The notes under the pieces are model-generated. The model saw nothing but the letters and a program-made list of their open reading frames with translations, had not been told where the DNA came from and ran no database searches. Shown one piece after another: positions 57,639 through 64,000 of a DNA stretch of 64,000 nt; position 1 is the first letter of the stretch; the number at the start of each line of letters is the position of its first letter. Source of the stretch: Geoglobus sp. UBA235 (GTDB taxonomy: Archaea; Halobacteriota; Archaeoglobi; Archaeoglobales; Archaeoglobaceae); NCBI GenBank assembly GCA_002494725.1, contig DACG01000019.1:70537-134536 (forward strand), read 5' to 3'. The position numbers and the translations under genes were made by a program.

Positions 57639-59585
57639 ATGAGATCAATGTCCTCTCTCGACATATCCATAGTGATCAGGGAAATTTCCGGGAAAATTGA
57701 GGGTGCAAGGGTTGACAAGATCTATCATCACCCTCCGGATGAGATCCGGATCAAGCTGAGAGGTGATGAGAGGGTTGATCTTGTGATTCAGGCAGGAGTG
57801 AGATTTCATCCAACAAGATTTCCAAGAGAAAGTCCCAGATTTCCTTCTTCCTTTGCAATGCTTCTGAGGAAGCACTTAGAGAGTGCCAGACTGACTGAAG
57901 TGAAGCAGCATGACTTTGACAGAGTTATCCTGCTGAACTTCGAGAGAGAGGAGAAAAAGCATCTCGTTGCAGAGCTGTTTTCAAAGGGAAATGTGATTCT
58001 TCTGGACAGCAACCTTAGGGTCGTAATGCCACTGAAGCACACGGTAAAACCCGGCTCGATATACAGATTTCCTGAAGCGAGGGCAAACCCGAAAGAAATG
58101 AAAAGCGTTGATGACTTCAGGGCGATTCTGGATGAGAGGGAAGTGGTGAGGATTATTGCACTTGAGCTTGGTACAGGAGGACTGTATGCTGAGGAGATCC
58201 TCGAGAGAGCTGGAGTTGAAAGGAAAAAGAGTGGTAAAGAGCTTGGCGATGATGAAATTGAAAAAATTCTGAAGGCAATGCATGAGATCTACAGCCCGGA
58301 AAAAATCGTGCCTCACATAGTTGTTGATGATGGGAATTTCATAGACTATCAGCCCGTTGAGCTTCTGAAGTACAGAGAATTCGAGAAAAAATATTTTGAG
58401 ACCTACTGGGAGGCAGTTGACTCCTTTTTCTCTTCAAAGACTGTTCAGAGGATTGAAGAAATTGAAAAAAAGAATGTGGTGCTTGAAAGGCTCAGAGCAA
58501 GGTACAGAAGTCAGCTTGAGGCAAAGGAGAGGTTTGAATCAGAGATGGAGAGGCTGAAGAGAACCGGAGACATCATATACGAGAACTACCAGAAGATAGA
58601 GGCAATTCACTCAGCATTCAGAAGGGCCGTCGAAATGAAGGGCTGGAAGGAGGTTGCAGAGATAGTCACCAGGGAAAAAAAGAATGGTAAGCTCAAAGAA
58701 GTCATCAGAATTGTTCCGGAGGAGAATGCAGTTGATGTGGAGGTTGATGGCCATGAAATCAGGCTATGGCTGAGAAAGACAATCCATGAGATTGCCGATG
58801 AGTATTACTCAAAAGCCAAAAAGTTCAGAGAAAAGCTTAACGGTGTTGCTGCAGCCTTAAAGAAAACAGAGGAGGAGATGAAAAGAGCTGAAGAAGTTGA
58901 AGATACGAAAATGCTTTCCTCACTCAGAATCGCAAGGAGGAGAGAGTGGTACGAGAGATACAGATGGTATGTGACATCTGAGGGGTATCTGGTGATTGGA
59001 GGAAGAAATGCAGAGATGAACGAGGAGGTTGTTTCAAAGCACCTGGAAAGGAATGATCTCTTCTTCCACACCGAAACTCCTGGAGGGACTGCGGCAATTC
59101 TGAAAAATGGTCAGAATGCCGGTGAAAAGAGCATAATTGAGGCCTGTGAGTTTGCAGCAATTTATTCTGCCCTCTGGAAGGAAGGAAGGTACAGCGGAGA
59201 GGTCTACTATGTTCTTCCCGATCAGGTGAAGAGAGCGGCAAAACCGGGGGAGTATCTCCCGAAAGGAAGCTTTTTCATTGAGGGAAAGAGAAACTACAGA
59301 AAGGTATCTCTTAAAGCAGCCATAGGAGTTGATCTTGCAAATCTGAGGCTTCTCGGTGGACCTGTTGAAGGTGTTTCGAGGCATTCTGACTATTACGTGA
59401 TTGTTGATATCGGGGATGTTGAGTTCAACAGAATGAGCATTCAGGTGGCGAGAAAGCTGGCTGAAATTGCCAGAGAGGATGAGAAGCACATCGTAAGGGC
59501 AATTGCGACTCCAGATGAGACTGCAAAATTCCTGCCTCCGGGTATGTCCAGGATAACGGGTGCAGAGATAAAAAGGAAACAGTAA
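57639..59585 (+). CDS. NFACT/Rqc2-like RNA-binding protein
   Basis: 648 residues with NFACT-N (about 1-200; MSSLDISIVIREI, GVRFHPTRF, FAMLLRKHLE), a long coiled coil (about 265-315 and 385-430), and a C-terminal NFACT-R domain (WYERYRWYVTSEGYLVIGGR, NDLFFHTETPGG, GEYLPKGSFFIEGKRNY). This is the archaeal homologue of Rqc2/RqcH, which recognises stalled 50S-peptidyl-tRNA complexes. ATG 57648 is an alternative start. A TTATAATAAC box lies about 30 nt upstream. Confidence 0.9.
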   Translation: MRSMSSLDISIVIREISGKIEGARVDKIYHHPPDEIRIKLRGDERVDLVIQAGVRFHPTRFPRESPRFPSSFAMLLRKHLESARLTEVKQHDFDRVILLNFEREEKKHLVAELFSKGNVILLDSNLRVVMPLKHTVKPGSIYRFPEARANPKEMKSVDDFRAILDEREVVRIIALELGTGGLYAEEILERAGVERKKSGKELGDDEIEKILKAMHEIYSPEKIVPHIVVDDGNFIDYQPVELLKYREFEKKYFETYWEAVDSFFSSKTVQRIEEIEKKNVVLERLRARYRSQLEAKERFESEMERLKRTGDIIYENYQKIEAIHSAFRRAVEMKGWKEVAEIVTREKKNGKLKEVIRIVPEENAVDVEVDGHEIRLWLRKTIHEIADEYYSKAKKFREKLNGVAAALKKTEEEMKRAEEVEDTKMLSSLRIARRREWYERYRWYVTSEGYLVIGGRNAEMNEEVVSKHLERNDLFFHTETPGGTAAILKNGQNAGEKSIIEACEFAAIYSALWKEGRYSGEVYYVLPDQVKRAAKPGEYLPKGSFFIEGKRNYRKVSLKAAIGVDLANLRLLGGPVEGVSRHSDYYVIVDIGDVEFNRMSIQVARKLAEIAREDEKHIVRAIATPDETAKFLPPGMSRITGAEIKRKQ

Positions 59586-59610
59586 TATTTCTCTCGTGAT
59601 CTTCAAGAAC

Positions 59611-60477
59611 ATGGAACCTGAACAGATCAAGTTCAGATCTGATTTGAAGCTGACCGTTTTTTATCACGGTGAGTTTGGTGAGAGGTTCATAGCGAACCTC
59701 ATGAACTACAGAAATTCATGCCCCTCATATGGAGCATGCGGCATTGATGGATGTGTGCAGTGCAAGGAAAATGTCTACAGTTTCTCAAGAAACATAACTG
59801 CAACCTTCGGAATGATAGACCCTGCAAACATTCCGGATTTCATAGAGGAGCCTGATGATTTTCTTCCAAAGGAGATGCCAAGGGCAGACATTGCGGTGGC
59901 CATAAATCTTCATCCTGACATTCTGATATCCCTTCCTGAAAGGCTTTCAGAGCTTGGATACAGGGCGTACATAATTCCTGTTGAGGAGCCGAGGTGGTGC
60001 AGTGCCGGGCTTGCAAAGCAGATAAAGGAGAGATGCAGTGAGCTTGGAATTGAGTTTTCAGCTCCGAAGCCGTTTTGCATTCTGAGAGAGAGTGAGGAAC
60101 ATCCCGTGATTAACAGGTTTATCAGGGAGATGGGAATGGGCTATCCTGAGTTTGAGATTGACTGTCGTAGGGTGGATGGCAGAAAGAAAATATCCGGTGT
60201 GAGAATATTAAGGAGCCAGCCCTGTGGATGTGCGTGGTATGTTGGTATAAGGCTGAGAGAGCTTGAGTTCTCAAGAATCAGGGAACTGTGGGATGTTGTT
60301 GCTGAGGCACATCACAGCTACCCCTGCACGGGAAGCATGGAGAAGGACAATGAATACAACGAAACAATTCTCCACATTGCCGGATATGCTGTCAGACACG
60401 CTGTGGACAGGGCAATTGGTTATGAAGGTGATGAGGAGGTTCCTGAGCACATAAGGCATGTCATCTACGGGGAGTGA
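59611..60477 (+). CDS. DUF166-family cysteine-rich protein
   Basis: About 288 residues. It has clustered cysteines, CPSYGACGIDGCVQC near residue 30 and CGCAWYVG plus YPCTGSME near the C-terminus, which could hold an iron-sulfur cluster. The segments GYRAYIIPVEEPRWCS and KPFCIL fit the DUF166 family. Some databases carry an old thymidylate-synthase label for this family; I see no ThyA or ThyX motif to support it. The frame extends to GTG 59596, but ATG 59611 is the natural start. Function unknown. Confidence 0.65.
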   Translation: MEPEQIKFRSDLKLTVFYHGEFGERFIANLMNYRNSCPSYGACGIDGCVQCKENVYSFSRNITATFGMIDPANIPDFIEEPDDFLPKEMPRADIAVAINLHPDILISLPERLSELGYRAYIIPVEEPRWCSAGLAKQIKERCSELGIEFSAPKPFCILRESEEHPVINRFIREMGMGYPEFEIDCRRVDGRKKISGVRILRSQPCGCAWYVGIRLRELEFSRIRELWDVVAEAHHSYPCTGSMEKDNEYNETILHIAGYAVRHAVDRAIGYEGDEEVPEHIRHVIYGE

Positions 60478-60484
60478 GAGTGGG

Positions 60485-61243
60485 ATGGGAGATGGGAGGA
60501 GAATCAGGATTGGTGAGATTGAGGTGAATGCTGCTGGAGATGGAGATGTTCTTTTTATCCATGGAGCCGGAATGAACTCCAGAATCTGGGAAAGACAGCT
60601 TTCGTCAGTGGGTGGAATCGCTGTTGACCTGCCCAATCACGGGAAAAGCGGAAAAATGAATGTCAGGTCTCTCAGGGAATATGCTGAATTTCTGGTCGAA
60701 TTTGTTGAGATCGTCAACCTGAATCCGATCATCGTTGCACATTCGATGGGTGGAGCGATTGCCCAGGAATACATGGTGCTCGGTGGAAGTGCAAGAGGTG
60801 CTGTTTTGGTTTCAACAGGCCCATCCCTGAAAGTGAACCCCAGGGTTTTTGAAGGGATTGAAAGGAATTTTGAAGAAACTGTCGGGAGATTTGTGAGATG
60901 GATGTTTTCAAGGGGCTTTGACGGGAAAAAGATCACTGAAAATATCAAGAGAATGATTATCGAAGAGGGAAAGGAGACGTTCAGGAGAGATCTCCTTCTC
61001 TGTGACTCCTTTGACCTTCAGGAAAAATACAGAAAGAATGAGATAAGATTTGAATGCCCTGTCATGATTGTATGTGGAAATGAGGATGCCGTAACCCCTC
61101 CTCACCTTTCCGAATTTCTGAAAGGGTACATATCAAACTCAAAGCTCGCATTCATCCATGGATGCGGTCATCTGCCGATGGTTGAAAAAACCGAGGAGTT
61201 CAACAAAATACTCAGGGAGTTTCAGGATGAGCTCAGAGACTGA
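60485..61243 (+). CDS. Alpha/beta-hydrolase fold enzyme
   Basis: FIHGAGMNSRIWERQ is the oxyanion-hole region, VAHSMGGAIAQEY contains the nucleophilic serine elbow, CGNEDAVTP the catalytic acid and HGCGHLPMVEK the catalytic histidine, so the triad is complete. The cap region (about 120-180) is short. The substrate, an ester or related compound, cannot be predicted. ATG 60485 (MGDGRRIRIG) is preferred; the upstream frame is shadow of the DUF166 gene. About 252 residues. It converges on lonB with a 22-nt overlap. Confidence 0.85.
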   Translation: MGDGRRIRIGEIEVNAAGDGDVLFIHGAGMNSRIWERQLSSVGGIAVDLPNHGKSGKMNVRSLREYAEFLVEFVEIVNLNPIIVAHSMGGAIAQEYMVLGGSARGAVLVSTGPSLKVNPRVFEGIERNFEETVGRFVRWMFSRGFDGKKITENIKRMIIEEGKETFRRDLLLCDSFDLQEKYRKNEIRFECPVMIVCGNEDAVTPPHLSEFLKGYISNSKLAFIHGCGHLPMVEKTEEFNKILREFQDELRD

Positions 61244-63075
61244 AGCTTTTTCAAAAGTCTGTCCTTCTTTTCGCAGTTAACAAGACTGTGCTCCAGAACC
61301 TCATCAATTCTTGAAACCGGGACAATCTCTATCTTCCCCTCATGATCCGCATCAAGCTGAACATCATCAGTGTTGTCCTTAGGGATTATCACCTTTCTGA
61401 GCCCTGCCTGTATTGCTGACTCTATTTTTTGGGTCACTCCCCCTACCGGGAGAACGTCTCCTTTCACAGAAAGGCTTCCTGTCATGGCAACGCTCTGATC
61501 CACTTCAATGCCTTCAAGGGCAGATATGACGGCAGTTGCTATGCTTATGCTTGCTGAATCACCCTCAACACCCTCGTATGTCCCAACAAACTGAATATGC
61601 ACATCATAGTTTGACATGTCCTTGCCTATGATCTTCTTTATTATCGCAGACACGTTGACAACAGCTTCCCTTGCGATCTCCTGAAGTCTTCCCGTTGCTA
61701 TTATCCTGCCTTCCTCCTTGCTCATTGCAGGTGTTATCTCGGCTATGATTGGGAGAACTATTCCTGCAGACTCTCCTATGACTGCAAGGCCATTAACCCT
61801 CCCAATTTCGGAGCCATTTGTTATGAAGAGCTTGTAATCTTTTCTTCTTTCAATGTACTTGTCTGCAAGCTGCTCTTCAATGCTCTTTGCAATCCTCTTG
61901 GCCTTCAGAACATGATCCACAGTTACGTACTCACTTCCCTCTGATATTGCGATGTCACCTGCAGTTCTGACTATTCCTCCAAGCTCTCTCAGTCTTAAAG
62001 TTAAGTGCCCTCTTCTTCCCGCCCTTCTCTTTGCCTCCCTGATTATCTCGGCAACAGCCTCTCTTGTGAAGTGTGGAATCTTGCCATCCCTCACGATCTC
62101 CTGAGCAACAAACCTGACGAGTTTCCTTCTGTTTTCCTGGTTGTCGTCCATGGTGTCGTTCATGTATATCTCATATCCGTAACCCTTAATCCTGCTCCTG
62201 AGGGCAGGATGCATTCCGTAAAGGGCGTCAAGATTTCCCGCAGCAACGAGAATGAAGTCACATGGGACAGGCTCTGTTCTCACCATTGCTCCACTGCTTC
62301 TCTCACTCTGACCAGTGATGGGGAATTTTTTCTCCTGCAACGCAGTTAGCAGCTTCTGCTGGGATTCTATGGTGAGCGTGTTTATTTCATCTATGTAAAG
62401 AACACCCCTGTGAGCTCTGTGAATTGCTCCAGCCTCAACCCTCTCATGAGCCGGGGTCTCAAGCCCACCAGACTGGAACGGATCATGCCTAACATCTCCA
62501 AAAAGCGAACCTGCATGGGCACCAGTGGCATCCTCAAAAGGGGCAGTCTCCCTCCCAGCGTTGTTTACCAAAAGCTTTGGAACATTCTTCTCCTCTCTTG
62601 GAAGCATGTATCTTGCAAGCATGAATATCATGACCGCCGCAATTATCCCCCACAGAATCTGCTGCTGGAGAAATGAGTATGCGATTACAAAGAAGACAAG
62701 GGTGAAGAGAAACATATTTCTTGCCTGCTCCTTTTTCATGGCCTCCTGCTTGTAGGCATCAACTATCTCCTTGCCCTTTCCGGCAGGAACCATCCTTATT
62801 CTGGGATTGTTTGGGTCTTCTGGATTCGGGTAAACAAGGATGTCCTCAAGCTCCTCCTTTGGCAGAAGTTCAGCCATTGCCTTTGCAAGCATGGACTTTC
62901 CAGTTCCAGGGGAGCCGATGAGCATCACATGCCTTTTCTGAACTGCAGCCTTTTTTATTGCTTCAACAGCATGATCCTGGCCTATAACCTGATCTATCAG
63001 TCTTTTTGGAACCTCAATATCTTCAGTTGTTCTGAAGTCCAGATTCCCGACAAGCTCATCTATACTTTCCTGCAT
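61222..63075 (-). CDS. lonB: LonB, membrane-anchored archaeal Lon protease
   Basis: ATP-dependent protease with AAA+ and Lon protease domains in one chain and two membrane helices (about residues 122-162, between FLFTLVFFVIAYSFL and GIIAAVMIFMLARYML) inserted in the AAA+ module. Walker A is GSPGTGKS, the Walker B/sensor region is GVLYIDEINTL, the catalytic serine is in EGDSASISIA and the lysine in VTQKIESAIQAGLRK. ATG 63075 lies 28 nt after a TATTTAAATA box, which rules out the longer frame beginning at 63138. About 617 residues. No intein. Confidence 0.94.
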   Translation of the reverse strand: MQESIDELVGNLDFRTTEDIEVPKRLIDQVIGQDHAVEAIKKAAVQKRHVMLIGSPGTGKSMLAKAMAELLPKEELEDILVYPNPEDPNNPRIRMVPAGKGKEIVDAYKQEAMKKEQARNMFLFTLVFFVIAYSFLQQQILWGIIAAVMIFMLARYMLPREEKNVPKLLVNNAGRETAPFEDATGAHAGSLFGDVRHDPFQSGGLETPAHERVEAGAIHRAHRGVLYIDEINTLTIESQQKLLTALQEKKFPITGQSERSSGAMVRTEPVPCDFILVAAGNLDALYGMHPALRSRIKGYGYEIYMNDTMDDNQENRRKLVRFVAQEIVRDGKIPHFTREAVAEIIREAKRRAGRRGHLTLRLRELGGIVRTAGDIAISEGSEYVTVDHVLKAKRIAKSIEEQLADKYIERRKDYKLFITNGSEIGRVNGLAVIGESAGIVLPIIAEITPAMSKEEGRIIATGRLQEIAREAVVNVSAIIKKIIGKDMSNYDVHIQFVGTYEGVEGDSASISIATAVISALEGIEVDQSVAMTGSLSVKGDVLPVGGVTQKIESAIQAGLRKVIIPKDNTDDVQLDADHEGKIEIVPVSRIDEVLEHSLVNCEKKDRLLKKLQSLSSS

Positions 63076-63098
63076 TTGTTTGATGTTAGCCTTAATTG

Positions 63099-63108
63099 TA
63101 TTTAAATA
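63099..63108 (-). promoter_or_regulatory. TATA box of lonB
   Basis: TATTTAAATA, centred 28 nt before ATG 63075. It sits immediately past the stop of the HD-hydrolase gene, so lonB has its own leaderless transcript. Confidence 0.65.
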
Positions 63109-63109
63109 C

Positions 63110-63646
63110 TTAACCAATCCTGTTTTCCTGAAAAACATCTTTCAGCTCGATCTCATCTCTCAACCTTCTATAAAAATCTTCCATGAATTTATGCCTTCTT
63201 TCCGCTATTTTCCTTGCTGTTTTGGTATGCATCAAATCCCTGAGCTTCAGAAGCTTCTCCTCAAAGTGTCTGAGTGTGCTCTCAATATCTCTGTCATTTT
63301 CTCCGGAAAACATGAAGGCTCTTGCAACGCCCACGGCCCCAACTGCATCGAGCTTATCTGCATCGCTCAGTATTTTTGCCTCCAATGTTTCCGGATACAC
63401 ATTTCCTGAAAATGAATGGGATTCAATGCAGTGGCAGACTCTTTCGACGAAGTCAGCATCATATCCTCTGCTTTTTAAGATCTCCCTTGCTTTCTCAGCC
63501 CCTCTCTTGGCATGATCCGGCTCATCTCTGCATATATCGTGCAGTTCTGCTGCAACCCTCACAACATCGGCATCTCCTCCTTCCCTCTCTGCGATGTAGA
63601 GTGCAAGTCTCTTGACTCTCATGACATGGTCATCCTGATGGGGCAA
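63110..63646 (-). CDS. HD-domain metal-dependent phosphohydrolase
   Basis: HD-superfamily metal ligands are visible: H7 in QDDHVMRVKRLAL, AAELHDICRDEPDH (the HD pair), ESHSFSG and LSDADKLDAVGAVGVAR. At 178 residues it fits the single-domain HD hydrolases annotated as acting on nucleotides. Start TTG 63646 is fixed by an AGGAGGTG ribosome site 5 nt upstream and by the need to keep H7. The next ATG (63622) would delete that ligand. The substrate is unknown. Confidence 0.85.
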   Translation of the reverse strand: MPHQDDHVMRVKRLALYIAEREGGDADVVRVAAELHDICRDEPDHAKRGAEKAREILKSRGYDADFVERVCHCIESHSFSGNVYPETLEAKILSDADKLDAVGAVGVARAFMFSGENDRDIESTLRHFEEKLLKLRDLMHTKTARKIAERRHKFMEDFYRRLRDEIELKDVFQENRIG

Positions 63647-63733
63647 GAAAACACCTCCTTTTCACATTTTGGAGCCACCTGTATTAATAAATTTTCCAGT
63701 AACCCTCTCAGACAATTCAGATTCAGCCAAAAT

Positions 63734-63743
63734 ATTTTTAAAC
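63734..63743 (+). promoter_or_regulatory. TATA box of tRNA-Tyr
   Basis: ATTTTTAAAC lies 27-36 nt before the tRNA 5' end at 63770. This places the transcription start just ahead of the mature 5' end. Confidence 0.55.
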
Positions 63744-63769
63744 AGAATAACCCATGCCTGAAATTGATT

Positions 63770-63872
63770 CCCGCCTTAGCTCAGTGGTAGAGCGCGGGAC
63801 TGTAGTCTGCCCTGCCCCTGCAGGGGGGCAGTGATCCCGTGGTCCCCGGTTCAAATCCGGGAGGCGGGACCA
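63770..63872 (+). tRNA. tRNA-Tyr (anticodon GUA), intron-containing, CCA encoded
   Basis: The acceptor stem pairs CCCGCCT (63770-63776) with AGGCGGG (63862-63868). The D-arm is GCTC-AGTGGTA-GAGC, the anticodon stem CGGGA (63795-63799) pairs with TCCCG (63835-63839), and the T-arm is CCCGG-TTCAAAT-CCGGG. Anticodon GTA is at 63802-63804. C1-G72 and discriminator A73 match the archaeal tRNA-Tyr identity. CCA at 63870-63872 is encoded, unlike tRNA-Lys in this window. A 28-nt intron interrupts the anticodon loop. Confidence 0.93.
63806..63833 (+). other. BHB-type intron in tRNA-Tyr
   Basis: The intron follows G37 and precedes A38. A bulge-helix-bulge can be drawn: central helix CTGT (63800-63803) with GCAG (63828-63831), 3-nt bulges AGT (63804-63806) and TGA (63832-63834), and cuts between the second and third bulge bases, exactly at 37/38. 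This is the canonical archaeal splice site. Confidence 0.8.
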
Positions 63873-64000
63873 TTTACTTTCCGATATAATCCCAAACAAT
63901 TGTTTTCATCTTGTTATTTCCGAAAAAATTAAAAAATAAACCTAAAAAATAAAAATCCTGCATTTTTCAGTTTGTGAGTGTCAGTACACTGCAACCTCGT

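Noticed and set aside
1..64000. CRISPR array to explain the CARF regulator
   Set aside because: No regularly spaced direct repeats and no cas genes were seen anywhere in the window.

Overview
The window is a euryarchaeal chromosome segment that best fits the Archaeoglobales (an Archaeoglobus/Geoglobus/Ferroglobus-like hyperthermophile). The evidence is the archaeal informational set (proteasome beta, aCPSF1, Nob1, KH-domain Pno1/Dim2, Rio1, aIF1A, RadA, membrane LonB), a futalosine menaquinone operon (mqnE-mqnA-mqnC), the phosphomevalonate dehydratase route to isoprenoids, and TATA boxes 25-28 nt upstream of many start codons, which is the arrangement of leaderless transcripts. No species can be proved from the sequence alone.

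Layout. 1-8.8 kb: cobalt uptake (cbiM-N-Q-O) running into the anaerobic corrin-ring pathway (cobA, cbiX, cbiE, cbiT, cbiL, cbiF, cbiG, cbiH, cbiC, cbiD). cbiX and cbiE are on the minus strand. No cbiJ reductase is visible. 8.9-14.7 kb: psmB and aCPSF1, then mobB-hemD, pyrB-pyrI with an ACT-domain protein, and a 35-residue zinc-ribbon gene. 14.8-25.8 kb: tatC-trkA-trkH (minus strand), the two phosphomevalonate dehydratase subunits, a site-2 protease, a Nudix hydrolase, a divergent FtsZ-like protein, two pita-bread peptidases, a 33-residue repeat protein, a short primase-small-subunit-like protein and a three-helix membrane protein.

25.9-29.1 kb is an accessory island beside tRNA-Lys(CUU). It holds a truncated tyrosine-recombinase N-terminus, a structured element with two competing hairpins, an AbiEi/AbiEii toxin-antitoxin pair with a duplicated palindromic operator, an orphan antitoxin-like gene, and a frameshifted Orc1/Cdc6 remnant with a ruined Walker A. 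It reads as the remains of an integrated replicon.

29.1-44 kb is mostly core: nob1, a GfcR-like regulator, a glycosyltransferase, mqnE/A/C, a KhtTU-like K+/H+ antiporter, a HAD phosphatase, Mrp, a translation/ribosome-biogenesis run (pno1-like, rio1, aIF1A, tyrS), radA, an Lrp regulator, a radical SAM protein and ahcY.

44-53.9 kb is the most interesting accessory block: an SPFH protein, a CARF-wHTH regulator with no CRISPR array nearby, then rmuC, an RNase J-like metallo-beta-lactamase gene (frameshifted at an A8 run), an unknown 129-residue protein, an EVE-AAA+ McrB and McrC, followed by a frameshifted vapBC. The CARF gene and the rmuC operon share an 18/20 promoter element, which suggests one co-regulated defence-like module.

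53.9-64 kb returns to core functions: idi2, idsA, gltX, an NFACT/Rqc2-like protein, a DUF166 protein, an alpha/beta hydrolase, lonB, an HD hydrolase and an intron-containing tRNA-Tyr.
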